This document shows, piece by piece, positions 18,158 to 31,495 of a stretch of DNA of 64,000 nt; position 1 is the first letter of the stretch, and every line of letters begins with the position of its first letter. The stretch is taken from NCBI GenBank assembly GCA_964620045.1, contig CAZUJL010000012.1, forward strand, positions 65,468 through 129,467. Reading direction: 5' to 3'. Below the pieces are notes generated by a model. It was not told the origin of the DNA. It saw only the letters and a list, made by a program, of their open reading frames with translations, and did not search any database. The translations under genes were made by a program, and so were the position numbers. The stretch is from VFKU01 sp964620045. Lineage in GTDB: Bacteria; Hydrogenedentota; Hydrogenedentia; Hydrogenedentales; GCA-2746185.

Positions 18158-20845
18158 TTATTGCAACTTTATCAATACGAAATTCTCTCCGTTTGCGGTC
18201 ACGTCTACTGTTCGGGAAGTGATGTGATACTGAGTAGGGTCGCTTAGACCCTCAATAAAAACTAATACTGCAAGTGTGTAGAGACCGGGATCTAGATTAG
18301 AAAAACTAAACGCCTGATTGCGATAGCTAACTGACTTTTGGCCTGCGCCGTATGGATCGAAAAACGTGTCGGAGATTTTTTCCGGCGTGATGTTGGAGAT
18401 GTCCCCGATCCATTCGTCAACATTGAAATTTCCGTTGAAAAGAAGAACGGTTCCGAATTGATAATTTCCTTCGAGTTTTCCCGTCAACGAGTAACCGCTT
18501 TCCATCTCAATATTGAGGTTCACACGTTCTTTTCTTCCGACGGTGACAGCGCACCTTTTGGAGAGTTCGTGTTGAGAGATGACGCTTGTGAGTTTGGCGA
18601 CCAACCACCCTGATCCTGCGGGTATATTGGCGAAGCTGTAGAAACCATCAGAGTTGGTGACGGTTCCGTGGCTAAAAGAATGATTCTGGGCAAGATTCCC
18701 TTGCTCGCCCATAACTAGGACGACATTGGTGCCTTCAACCGGCTCGCCTTTTAGTGTCACAATTCCTTGAATCTGGCTAAGTCCTTCGAGATCGATATCG
18801 AAATGAACCAAGACTTGATCACCCGGTAAGACTCGCGCAGTTTTCCATTGATTTGCGACACCCACTTGGCGTTTTCCTGAGGGAAGCGCGCGGAATACAT
18901 ACTTTCCCTCCGTGTCTGTCGTTGTTTGTTCGAATGTCGGCGAACCATCGCTGTAATCACGTGTTAGCACCTGTACGCCCGATTTCAACTGACCGTTTAC
19001 GCGGACTGTGCCTGCGATGGTGCCTGCTTTTCGCAAAACGATTCGGATAGCATTGAGGTCGCTGACCCATGCAGACGATGGGCCAAATTCAGGATGGCGC
19101 GCCGAAGCGACTTCGATTTTTTCTGCAAAGTGTTCGACTCGGAATTTTCCATCGACGTTTGTTTTGATGAGAAACGTCGCTTTTTTGCCTCCAAGCATGG
19201 CAACGTTCCCCGCGAACACCTCCGCGCCGGCTATCGGATTGTTTTGCTCATCAACCACGGCACCGGACAGGGTGTTTTTTCCCTTCTTTAAGAGCATCAG
19301 GACTTCAGGATGGGTGCTGCTGGACTCCGAGTAGGAGAGCGATTGTGAATTGGGGAGGTAATCGGCTGCTTCGACGGTAAGATTCAATGTTGCTTCAGTG
19401 CCGGTTTTGAGCGCGACTAGTCGATCCGCGAACAGTTCGGATAGGTCGATGCGATACGTTCCATTCGGATCGAATACTTGCGATTGATGCTTGAAGAGAT
19501 CTCCAAAGCCCGAGAACACCACGTTAAAGTTTGGAATGGGTGCCTTTGTGAATTCGTCCTGAACGCGGAGTGTGATTTCGCTGAGTGGTTTCAGTATGAA
19601 ATTAATTCCAACGCTGTTGCTCTGCGCCTCTTTTTGCGCTGACATGAAGTTCGGATGCTGGGCCGTGAGTTCATACACGCCTTGGCGCAGGTAGGGGATC
19701 GTGTAAGCACCATCTTCGTGGGTAGCAACGGCCAACTCAGATTCGCCATTGATCGCGGTAATCAATGCGTCTGCGATTGGTTCGTGTGTGTCGGTGGTTA
19801 CGTTGCCGGTGATGGTGAGCCGATCGCCATCGTCAAACACGATGTCGATTCCGGTCAATACTTCGCCTGCCGCGATTTTGACTTGCTTGGTGTCTGGCGC
19901 GTTCGTTGACTGCAGGTCTCCCGGAATCGCGCGCAAACTATACTGCCCGGCCGGAAGTCCACCCAGCGAATAGCGTCCGTCGCCGTCGGTGGTTGTCTCA
20001 TATTTGCCGATGGACTGGTCATTTGCTTCGATGCGCGCATGCACGAGCACGTGCGATGAGGTTGTGCGTGCCGTTCCTTCGATGCGTCCTCCGGGTTGCA
20101 ATTTCAGGACGACGCCCCGAACCTCCTGCGTGGTGGTATCCGCTTGCATCCCAAGGGGTCCGGTCCACGCGCTAGAGGCATTTTCCAGTTGGGCCATCAA
20201 CGTTACAGTGGTGTTTGCCTCGAAGGGGCCGATCTCAAACTGGCCGTTGTCGTCAGAGAGAGAAGCTGTAGCAGGATATTCCTTGAGAAGCGACTGAGTA
20301 CTCGATTGCCGGCCTGTGACATTCGCGAATGAGGCCGGACTGCCGTCTTCGAAAATAACCTTGCCATAAACCACGATGCCGCGGGAAAGGCGAAGGTTAA
20401 TATCGATCGGCGGCCCTCGTTGCGTGATGGTTACTAACGTTTTCTGCTTTGATGTGGTCGGCAAATAGGGAAGAGCGGCCTTACACGAAATCGAATACTG
20501 ACCCACCGGCAAACTAGAAAGCGCAAAACTTCCATCGTCGGTAGTCGTTGCTTCGAAGATATCGGAACTCGTTGTGGAACTGGCTCGCACCACGGCCCCG
20601 GCGATGGCTTTGGAACCATCAACATCCGAGACCGTGCCACGAATTTGCTCGTTGGAACTATTGGGCTGGTTTGAATTGATTGAACTAGCGTTACTCGAAC
20701 CGTTTTTTAGATTGCTCGTTTCGGCAATGCTGGAATTGATTGGAGGACTAACGGGATTGTTTCGAAGGTAGGGTTTTACTGCGAGGAGGACAAGTATCCC
20801 GCCAATTAGCAGCAGACCAAGGCCAGTCCAAACTCGGGGACGCAT
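18158..20845 (-). CDS. Large secreted protein with tandem carboxypeptidase-regulatory-like (Ig-like) domains
   Basis: An 895-residue protein from ATG 20845; a G-run 6 nt upstream serves as ribosome binding site, and the in-frame GTG at 20869 is less likely. One N-terminal TM/signal anchor (TGLGLLLIGGILVLLAV) is followed by a Ser/Asn linker. About seven repeats of the carboxypeptidase-D regulatory-like fold follow, each with G.V.D..G.PI.GA.V.......T..DG.Y...LP.G.Y (e.g. AIAGAVVRASST, DGRYSLGGLPAGQYSLRAI, NSDGFYSFANIPAG). It is a surface scaffold or adhesin-like protein with no catalytic motif seen. First gene of the AT-rich block behind a strong promoter. Confidence 0.82.
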   Translation of the reverse strand: MRPRVWTGLGLLLIGGILVLLAVKPYLRNNPVSPPINSSIAETSNLKNGSSNASSINSNQPNSSNEQIRGTVSDVDGSKAIAGAVVRASSTTSSDIFEATTTDDGSFALSSLPVGQYSISCKAALPYLPTTSKQKTLVTITQRGPPIDINLRLSRGIVVYGKVIFEDGSPASFANVTGRQSSTQSLLKEYPATASLSDDNGQFEIGPFEANTTVTLMAQLENASSAWTGPLGMQADTTTQEVRGVVLKLQPGGRIEGTARTTSSHVLVHARIEANDQSIGKYETTTDGDGRYSLGGLPAGQYSLRAIPGDLQSTNAPDTKQVKIAAGEVLTGIDIVFDDGDRLTITGNVTTDTHEPIADALITAINGESELAVATHEDGAYTIPYLRQGVYELTAQHPNFMSAQKEAQSNSVGINFILKPLSEITLRVQDEFTKAPIPNFNVVFSGFGDLFKHQSQVFDPNGTYRIDLSELFADRLVALKTGTEATLNLTVEAADYLPNSQSLSYSESSSTHPEVLMLLKKGKNTLSGAVVDEQNNPIAGAEVFAGNVAMLGGKKATFLIKTNVDGKFRVEHFAEKIEVASARHPEFGPSSAWVSDLNAIRIVLRKAGTIAGTVRVNGQLKSGVQVLTRDYSDGSPTFEQTTTDTEGKYVFRALPSGKRQVGVANQWKTARVLPGDQVLVHFDIDLEGLSQIQGIVTLKGEPVEGTNVVLVMGEQGNLAQNHSFSHGTVTNSDGFYSFANIPAGSGWLVAKLTSVISQHELSKRCAVTVGRKERVNLNIEMESGYSLTGKLEGNYQFGTVLLFNGNFNVDEWIGDISNITPEKISDTFFDPYGAGQKSVSYRNQAFSFSNLDPGLYTLAVLVFIEGLSDPTQYHITSRTVDVTANGENFVLIKLQ

Positions 20846-20877
20846 GGCAGACCCCCCCATAAGCAGCACTGGTAGAC

Positions 20878-20906
20878 ACCTTAGTTCTGTTTGCTAAAAA
20901 TGTCAA
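20878..20906 (-). promoter_or_regulatory. Sigma70-type promoter for the AT-rich surface-protein block
   Basis: On the minus strand, -35 TTGACA (20906-20901), 17-nt spacer, -10 TAAGGT (20883-20878). Transcription would begin about 25 nt before the ATG at 20845. The -35 matches consensus exactly and the spacing is ideal. Confidence 0.65.
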
Positions 20907-20918
20907 TGCCTCGCTGAA

Positions 20919-21650
20919 TCACTCCGCAGCCCGCGGGCCGCGGAGGCGTTTGTAGATTTGGCTGCTGATCCACATCAGCACGAGGCCGCCGCCAATGGCC
21001 CAGGGGAGGTACTGGACCGTGGTGCGGCTGACGCTCTCGACCCATTCGTGGACGAAGTCGAAGAACCAGATGGTGCAAATGACGGCGAGTGCGTGGCCGG
21101 TCAGCACAGAGACGAAGTTCACCCACGTGCGCAGTCCGATCAGATAGCCGATGACGGCGCCCACGAGCGCGCCCGTGCTCCAGAAGGGGAAGAATACGAA
21201 GACCCACAGGCCGATGGCGCCGAAGGGCTCGACGTATTTCTGGTGCTTTTCGGCGCTTTTCCGGAAATTGTCGATCGATTTTCCTACCCAACCGCGGGTT
21301 TCCATGCCCTGATAGCCGCGGACGACCCACGGGTAGACGATAAGTACCAAAATGATGTCTTGCAGCCCGCTTTGTACCAAAAGGTAGATCTTGCTGAACC
21401 CGCTGTTGATGCCGTCCGCGACGTTCAGCACGTGTCCGAGCACGGCCAGTTCGGCGACAAGCCGCCACCCCTGCGCATACGGGTCCGGTTGAACGAAGCC
21501 CCAAATGATGAGGGTTGCGGCCCAAGCGACAAACAGCATCCAGCCGCACAGGCTAATGAGATGCAGCGTGGTGCGCGAGGGTTCGTGGATGCGCGGAATG
21601 GGGGTCGGTTCGGCGTCGTCGAGGGGTGAATCTAACGTGGACTCGCTCAT
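20919..21650 (-). CDS. Small multidrug export-type membrane protein (COG2426-like)
   Basis: A 243-residue protein from ATG 21650. About six TM helices, with an acidic/Pro N-terminal tail of some 30 residues. The segment FGAIGLWVFVFFPFWSTGALVGAVIGYLIGLRTW followed by VLTGHALAVI matches putative small multidrug export proteins (PF06695), whose substrate is generally unproven. The C-terminal tail IYKRLRGPRAAE is basic. Base composition is typical of the chromosome, so the AT-rich block begins just downstream of it. Confidence 0.7.
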   Translation of the reverse strand: MSESTLDSPLDDAEPTPIPRIHEPSRTTLHLISLCGWMLFVAWAATLIIWGFVQPDPYAQGWRLVAELAVLGHVLNVADGINSGFSKIYLLVQSGLQDIILVLIVYPWVVRGYQGMETRGWVGKSIDNFRKSAEKHQKYVEPFGAIGLWVFVFFPFWSTGALVGAVIGYLIGLRTWVNFVSVLTGHALAVICTIWFFDFVHEWVESVSRTTVQYLPWAIGGGLVLMWISSQIYKRLRGPRAAE

Positions 21651-21962
21651 GAAAATAATACGCCGCGCCTGTAGGGAATGGCCACGTGGATAAGACGCGC
21701 CAAAACCGGTCTGGGTTTTGCTGTACCGCGGCTGGATTTTCGCTAGAATGTGCAGACCGACCGCAGCGGCGTGCGCATTCGGCGGCATGATAACAGATTG
21801 ACACGGCTGCGGGGAATGGCAGGGCGAGCGGCCCTGCCGGAATTGACTTGGCAGGGAATGGTCGCGTAAAGTATCGCGCTCGCCGGCGGCGACCCCAATG
21901 CGCGATTTCCCGACCCTGGTCGGACCGTCCCCCGTGGCTCTAACTATAACGTAGGAAAGCAC
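21651..21962. other. Divergent intergenic region upstream of gltB
   Basis: 312 bp, no gene seen. It contains a hairpin GGCAGGGC-GAGCG-GCCCTGCC (21818-21838), a palindrome CCGACCCTGGTCGG (21910-21923) some 40 nt before the gltB start, and three copies of the short motif GGGAATGG (near 21673, 21813 and 21854). A candidate gltB promoter lies at 21843-21872. Confidence 0.5.
21843..21872 (+). promoter_or_regulatory. Candidate sigma70-type promoter of gltBD
   Basis: TTGACT, 18-nt spacer, TAAAGT. A leader of about 80 nt would then include the CCGACCCTGGTCGG palindrome, a possible regulatory hairpin. Confidence 0.4.
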
Positions 21963-26496
<4,534 letters not shown>

Positions 26497-26510
<14 letters not shown>

Positions 26511-27987
26511 AGAAAAAGGGTTCATGACCTACCCGCGCGTGATGGCGCCGCGGGAGGCCATCGAGGACCGCATCCAGCATTGGCGCGAATTCGAGGGCAA
26601 GCTCTCGAACGACGACCTGCGCAAGCAGGCGTACCGGTGCATGAACTGCGGCGTGCCGTTCTGCCACCAGGGCTGCCCGCTCGGGAACATCATCCCGGAT
26701 TTCAACGACCTCGTGAAGGACGACGAGTGGCAGGAAGCGCTCGCGGTTTTGCACTCGACGAACAACTTTCCGGAATTCACCGGCCGCGTGTGCCCGGCGC
26801 CGTGCGAATCGTCCTGTGTGCTCGCGATTACGGACCCCGCCGTCACGATTAAGAAGATCGAGAACACGATCGCCGACAAGGGCTGGAAAGAAGGCTGGAT
26901 TACGCCCGAACCGCCCGTGAAAGAAACCGGCAAGAAGGTCGCCGTCGTGGGTTCCGGTCCGTCGGGTCTCGCCGCCGCGCAGCAGTTGCGTCGCGCGGGC
27001 CACAAGGTCACCGTGTACGAGCGCTCCGATGCGCCGGGCGGCCTGCTCACCTACGGCATCCCCGACTTTAAGCTCGAGAAGAAGCGCGTGAAGCGCCGCG
27101 TGAAGCAGATGAAGGCCGAGGGCGTGAAATTCGTGCTCGGCAAGGAAATCGGCAAGGACATTCCCGCGCAAAAACTCGTGGACGAGAACGACATCGTGTT
27201 GCTCACGATCGGCTCGACGCACGCGCGTGATCTGCCGATTCCCGGCCGCGAATTCGACGGCATCCACCAGGCCATGGAATTCCTGCCGCAGCAGAACAAG
27301 CGCGTGGCGGGCAAGGACGTGCCGGGTGGCATCACGGCCAAGGGCAAGCGCGTCGTGATTCTCGGCGGCGGCGACACGGGTTCCGACTGCCACGGCACGT
27401 CGCTGCGCCAGGGCGCGGCGAGCGTGATGTCGGTCGAGCTTATGCCGCGTCCGCCCGACGGGACTAATCCGAACACGCCATGGCCGAACTGGCCGATGAT
27501 CCTGCGCACCTCGTCCAGCCACGAAGAGGGCGGGGACCGGCAGTGGAGCATCCTGACCAAATCGTTCGTCGGCGAGCACGGTAAAGTGACCGGCGTGCGC
27601 ATCGTGCAGTTGCACTGGGACATGCCCAAGGGCGGCCGGCCGGAGATGAAGGAAATCCCCGGCACGGAAACCGTCTTGGAGGCGGACCTCGTGCTGCTCG
27701 CGCTGGGTTTCGTGCACCCCGAGCACACGATCGCGAAGGAACTCGGTCTCGAGCTCGACGAGCGCAAGAACATCAAGGCGCCATACGGCACGCGCGCGCA
27801 GAACGCCTTCCGCACCAGCCATCCGAAGGTGTGGGCGGCCGGCGACGCGCGCCGCGGGCAGTCTCTCGTCGTGTGGGCGATTCACGAAGGCCGTGAAGCC
27901 GCGCACGCGATCGACAAGGCGCTCATGGGCCGCACCGATCTTCCGAGCATCAACAGCTTCGGTTACGAGCAGGTCATTCAGTCCTAA
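26497..27987 (+). CDS. gltD: Glutamate synthase small (beta) subunit
   Basis: A 496-residue NADPH-oxidising partner of GltB. GTG 26497 is preferred over ATG 26524 because the product then begins MFPNKEKGFMTYPR, aligning with the usual GFxEYxR start of the family; the gene overlaps gltB by 14 nt. An N-terminal double 4Fe-4S region (RCMNCGVPFCHQGCP and VCPAPCESSC) is followed by the FAD-binding GSGPSGLAAA and NAD(P)-binding GGGDTGSD motifs, and the C-terminal AAGDARRGQSLVVWAI segment. Expected to be cytoplasmic, in an alpha-beta complex. Confidence 0.97.
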
Positions 27988-27996
27988 TTGCGAATG

Positions 27997-28019
27997 GGGG
28001 ATCGGCTCGGCCGATCCCC
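27997..28019 (+). terminator. Strong hairpin after gltD
   Basis: GGGGATCGGC-TCG-GCCGATCCCC, a perfect 10-bp stem with a 3-nt loop beginning 9 nt after the gltD stop. Only CGCTT follows, so it may work as a Rho-dependent or 3'-stabilising hairpin rather than a textbook intrinsic terminator. Confidence 0.55.
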
Positions 28020-28072
28020 GCTTAATCGCGAAGGGATCGGTCGTTTGTCGGTCTGCGTCGCGGCGAATCTCG

Positions 28073-28380
28073 TGCTTGTTCCGACCGTCGAAAATTTTCC
28101 GTCCCGTAGGGACTGTGTGGTTTGCCGGGCGCGGTGCAAAGCGCCAGCGTATTTGTTCCGACCGTCGAATCGTTTTCGTCCCGTAGGGACGCTCCGATAG
28201 TAGCCCGGCACTTCAGTGCCGGGTAAGAGCGCATAAGAATTGTTGGGAATTACTAAGTTCGTTCTCTATAGCCCTGAAAGGGCGTTCTAGAGTAGCCCAG
28301 GGCACAGCGAACGTCAGTGAGCGACGCCCTGGGTTACATTGCCTCCTACACCTGAAGCCCTGAAGGGGCGATCTAGGGTA
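28073..28380. repeat. Array of palindromic REP-like units
   Basis: The gltD/DUF362 gap (27988-28392) has no gene and is packed with hairpins. Two direct copies of a ~40-bp unit (TTGTTCCGACCGTCGAA...) each end in the palindrome GTCCCGTAGGGAC (28101-28113, 28178-28190). Then come CCCGGCAC-TTCA-GTGCCGGG (28204-28223), GCCCTGAAAGGGC (28271-28283), a pair of 12-nt arms (28292-28303 / 28326-28337, 11 of 12 matching) and GCCCTGAAGGGGC (28357-28369). The first palindrome is identical to one beside the Y1 transposase gene at 38 kb, and the last unit recurs inverted at 63947-64000. Confidence 0.85.
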
Positions 28381-28392
28381 GCGAGGAACGAG

Positions 28393-29469
28393 TTACGTCA
28401 GGTGCACCTCGCGAACGCGGTTTTCCCACGCGATGTGCCCGCCGCCTTTGGCTTCGGCCAGCGCCAGGTACGCCGGATAGTCTCGCCCGCGCCCGAGGCA
28501 ATGCTCGAAGGCCCATGCGTCCAGCGCGACGGGGTCGATGCTGGCGGCCACCGCATTCCCTGCGCGTATGTTCGATATATCGCCACCGGTCGGTCCATTT
28601 TCGAAAAGCACGCGCGTGCCATCCACAATGTTCAGCGTCGGCCGAAACACGAGCGTGAGATCCGAAACGACCTCGTGGATCGTGTCGTAGAACTTGTTGC
28701 GTGGATCGCCCAGCATGCCCATCCAGTTCTCGATGCCAATTGACGCCTGGCAGAGGACGTGGTCCTTCACCGGACTAATGCCGATCACTTTGTCTACGCC
28801 GTCAAACGGCTGCGCGAAGACCAGCCAGTCGCGGAGGATTTTCGCGCCCGGTGTGTGCGCCATGCGAAACGTTGCTTGGCTCGGCAGATATACGCGCGCA
28901 CCGGCGGCTTCGGCGGCCGGACCGATGCCGGTCTTGCGGAAACAGTCGGGCGCGGACTCGATGGGGTAATCGGCGACGCGGACTTCCTGCGCGCGCGCAT
29001 CGCGATATAGGAGATCGATCAGTTGTCCGACAAACTCGGGATCGGACGTTGCTCCTATCCACGCCGAGCGGTCATAGGCGACATTCGGTTTTACGAGCAC
29101 GATGTCACCGGGCTGCACATAGCGCTCGATGCCGCCGATGGCGTCGAGTGCCGCTTTCAGCAGCGCGCGCTTTTCGGCGATGGTGTACTGGCCGGCGCGA
29201 TCGATGGCCCCGTGCGCGACGCCGAGCTCCTGTGCGCCGGTGGGTTTCGCGACGCGATAGTCGGGGAGACGAAACGGTTCAGGCCGGGGAGCGCTTCGCA
29301 GGCCGGTTTCGTCTCTGCGAGAGAAGGGCGCGTTTTTCGGGGCGAACGCAAGGTATCCCGCACCGGCCGCAATCGCGCCAGCCACCGCGACCCGACCCAT
29401 AAACGCGCGCCGGCTCATGGGCGCCTTGGCGTAGTCCGGATGTTGTTGCTGTTTTTCTTTTCGCGCCAT
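28393..29469 (-). CDS. Tat-exported DUF362 domain protein
   Basis: A 358-residue protein. The twin-Arg signal SRRAFMGRVAVAGAIAAGAGYLAF lies at residues 19-42, after a Lys/Gln-rich N-terminus. The mature part matches DUF362: KPTGAQELGVAHG, GDIVLVKPNVAYDRS, VRVADYPIESAPDCFRKTGI, GVDKVIGISPVKDH, LNIVDGTRVLFENGPTGG, and a C-terminal SIDPVALDAWAFEHC. No 4Fe-4S ferredoxin motif (CxxCxxCxxxCP), which some DUF362 proteins carry, is present. Function is uncharacterised; Tat export suggests a folded, possibly cofactor-bearing periplasmic protein. Its 3' side abuts the REP array. Confidence 0.82.
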   Translation of the reverse strand: MARKEKQQQHPDYAKAPMSRRAFMGRVAVAGAIAAGAGYLAFAPKNAPFSRRDETGLRSAPRPEPFRLPDYRVAKPTGAQELGVAHGAIDRAGQYTIAEKRALLKAALDAIGGIERYVQPGDIVLVKPNVAYDRSAWIGATSDPEFVGQLIDLLYRDARAQEVRVADYPIESAPDCFRKTGIGPAAEAAGARVYLPSQATFRMAHTPGAKILRDWLVFAQPFDGVDKVIGISPVKDHVLCQASIGIENWMGMLGDPRNKFYDTIHEVVSDLTLVFRPTLNIVDGTRVLFENGPTGGDISNIRAGNAVAASIDPVALDAWAFEHCLGRGRDYPAYLALAEAKGGGHIAWENRVREVHLT

Positions 29470-29551
29470 GGTCGAAACAACCTGTGCACGCCATCGCTTC
29501 CTGAATTGTGGACCTATGGTCGCGGGCGATCAATAGGGGAGGGTTGAGACG

Positions 29552-29593
29552 CGCAAAAAGAAAGCGGGCGGCGCGCTGGTTCGCGCGCCGCCC
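29552..29593 (-). terminator. Intrinsic terminator of the three-repeat secreted protein gene
   Basis: Reading the minus strand: GGGCGGCGCGC-GAACCA-GCGCGCCGCCC (11-bp perfect stem) followed by GCTTTCTTTTT. It lies about 30 nt past the stop at 29623. Confidence 0.75.
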
Positions 29594-29622
29594 GGATTTT
29601 GCTATCGATTTATAGCGTTGGC

Positions 29623-30624
29623 TTAGTTCGCGGCCTTTTTGCATTCGACCGTCGCGACGGGCGAACCGCCCATGATCAGGTCGCCGGTCATTTTGTCGCC
29701 GTCGACAGCGCCAAGGAAGGTCACGTCATACGCCTGGCCCTGGTACACCACAGACATGTCGTAGGTGAGCTTGTCGCCGTTCGCGCCCAGGTTCTTCAGT
29801 TCGGCTTCGCCCTCGTCCGAGATCAGCTTGCCGGTTTTCGCGGCGTCAATGATCAGGTCGCCGTTGTACGGACCGGCCGGGGTCTCCGCCACGAACGCCC
29901 ACTTGCCGACGGCCGCCGCGACGGGATCAACCTTCGCGCGCGTGCCGGTGACGACCGCCATCTCCTGGCCGTCGACGACGAAGTTGCCGGCGAGCGCGTC
30001 GCCGTTCACGGTGCCCTTGAAGGTGAGCGGAAGGTCCTGACCCTGCGCCGAGACGGTGACCTTGAAGCCGACGTTCTGTCCGTCGACTGTCACGTCGGAG
30101 ATCGCGTTGTCGGTGTCGGTCACGTATTTGCCGGTGTTGTCATTGTAGACCACCAGCTTGCGCTCGAGCTTACCGAGCTGCGAGTCGCTGGTGATGTCCC
30201 ACACGCCCGAGAGCGCGCTGCCCGCGGCGGCCTTCGCGCGCGTGCCTTTTACCGGAAGCGTGCCCATCGTGTCGCTGACGAGCGTGCCTTCGAACGCATC
30301 CGGCCCGGTGAATTTGCCGTCGAAGCTAAACTTAATCGCCGCGTCGCCTTCGCCGATCGTCGCGCCGAAGGTAATGTTTTCGCCCGGCTTGTAGTCGACC
30401 TTCTCCAGCGCAAGTTCGCCCATCGGCGACTTCAGATTGCCGGCGTAGGAGCCGTCGGCATTCTTGTTCACGGTCAGTGCCGCGTTCAGCGGCGTGCCGC
30501 CCATGTCGACGACGACGTCCCAGTTACCAACGGGATCCGGCGCGTCCTGCGCGACGGCGATGGAGCAGGCAAGGGCAAGTACGGGGACCAGCGCAGCGCG
30601 GGTCCAGAATTTCAGCGACTTCAT
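29623..30624 (-). CDS. Secreted protein of three tandem ~100-residue beta-rich repeats
   Basis: A 333-residue protein from ATG 30624 with GAAGGAG 9 nt upstream. The signal peptide is FWTRAALVPVLALACSIAVA. Three tandem modules begin GNWDVVVDMGG, GVWDITSDSQL and GKWAFVAETPAG, each ending near GTRA or VECKK. Within each, strands run ...Y.G.L....G......V...G..V.F......G.....F.G.v.gd...G......; this looks like a lipocalin- or YceI-like small barrel but I cannot name the family. It has its own promoter (30675-30703) and terminator, so it is monocistronic and possibly abundant. A periplasmic or secreted location is inferred. Confidence 0.75.
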   Translation of the reverse strand: MKSLKFWTRAALVPVLALACSIAVAQDAPDPVGNWDVVVDMGGTPLNAALTVNKNADGSYAGNLKSPMGELALEKVDYKPGENITFGATIGEGDAAIKFSFDGKFTGPDAFEGTLVSDTMGTLPVKGTRAKAAAGSALSGVWDITSDSQLGKLERKLVVYNDNTGKYVTDTDNAISDVTVDGQNVGFKVTVSAQGQDLPLTFKGTVNGDALAGNFVVDGQEMAVVTGTRAKVDPVAAAVGKWAFVAETPAGPYNGDLIIDAAKTGKLISDEGEAELKNLGANGDKLTYDMSVVYQGQAYDVTFLGAVDGDKMTGDLIMGGSPVATVECKKAAN

Positions 30625-30674
30625 GACGAGATTCTCCTTCAATGGGTGGGGTTTTGGAGCAAATGAATCCGATT

Positions 30675-30703
30675 ACTCTAGGGCTTTTCCCGAAGCGGGT
30701 CAA
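30675..30703 (-). promoter_or_regulatory. Sigma70-type promoter of the three-repeat secreted protein gene
   Basis: Minus strand: TTGACC (30703-30698), 17-nt spacer, TAGAGT (30680-30675). Transcription start would be about 40 nt before the ATG. Confidence 0.55.
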
Positions 30704-30760
30704 CCCATAGGACGCACGGCGGAATCCGCGCGTTTATTCCATAACAGACCGAGAAAGTCG

Positions 30761-31495
30761 TTACATCCCCAGGCCACCGTCCACGCAAAGCACGTGGCCG
30801 GTGATGTAGGCGGCAGCGTCGCTGGCAAGGAAAAGGACGGCGGCGGCGATGTCGTCGGGGGTGCCGACGCGGCCCGCGGGGATTTTTTCGAGCAGGAGCT
30901 TGCGGGCCTCTTCGTTGAAGCCGGAGGTCATGTCAGTATCGATGTAGCCCGGCGCCACCACGTTGGCCGTGATCCCGCGCGAGGCGATTTCCTGCGCGAG
31001 GGCCTTGGTGAATCCGATGATACCGGCCTTGGCGGCGGCGTAGTTCGTCTGGCCGCCCTGGCCGCGCAGGCCGACAATGGAGGAGAGGTTAATGATCCGC
31101 CCAGCGCGCGCCTTGAGCATGTCGCGGCAGACCGCGCGGCAGGTATAGAACGAGGCGTTCAGGTTCGTTTGCAGGACCTCGTCCCAGGCCTCGTCCTTCA
31201 TCCGCATGAGCAGGCCGTCCTTCGTGATGCCGGCGTTGTTCACGAGAATCTGGATCGGGCCGAACTTCGCATTGACGGCCTTGATCAGGGCATCGACATC
31301 GGCAGCAGAGGAGATGTCCGCCCGGAACCCGGCGGTTTCGCCGCCAATTTCGGAGGCCGCCGCTTGGGTCTTGGTCTCGTCGCGCCCACAGATGGCGACC
31401 TTGGCGCCTTTATCCGCAAAACCCTTGGCGATGGCGCGGCCAATACCGCGCGTGCCGCCAGTGACGAGAACTACCTTGCCTGCGAGGTCGCTCAT
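30761..31495 (-). CDS. fabG: 3-oxoacyl-[acyl-carrier-protein] reductase FabG
   Basis: A 244-residue SDR of standard FabG length, reducing 3-ketoacyl-ACP with NADPH in fatty acid elongation. The cofactor motif TGGTRGIGR lies at 13-20 and NNAG at 86-89. The catalytic Ser139-Tyr152-Lys156 (NLSSI...NYAAAK) is intact, and the C-terminus VLCVDGGLGM is typical. It overlaps fabD by ATGA and is the last gene of the lipid operon; no acpP follows in the window. Confidence 0.96.
   Translation of the reverse strand: MSDLAGKVVLVTGGTRGIGRAIAKGFADKGAKVAICGRDETKTQAAASEIGGETAGFRADISSAADVDALIKAVNAKFGPIQILVNNAGITKDGLLMRMKDEAWDEVLQTNLNASFYTCRAVCRDMLKARAGRIINLSSIVGLRGQGGQTNYAAAKAGIIGFTKALAQEIASRGITANVVAPGYIDTDMTSGFNEEARKLLLEKIPAGRVGTPDDIAAAVLFLASDAAAYITGHVLCVDGGLGM

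Noticed and set aside
28073..28200. Possible CRISPR-like pair of direct repeats
   Set aside because: Only two copies, unequal flanks, palindromic core identical to REP units at 38 kb, and no cas gene.
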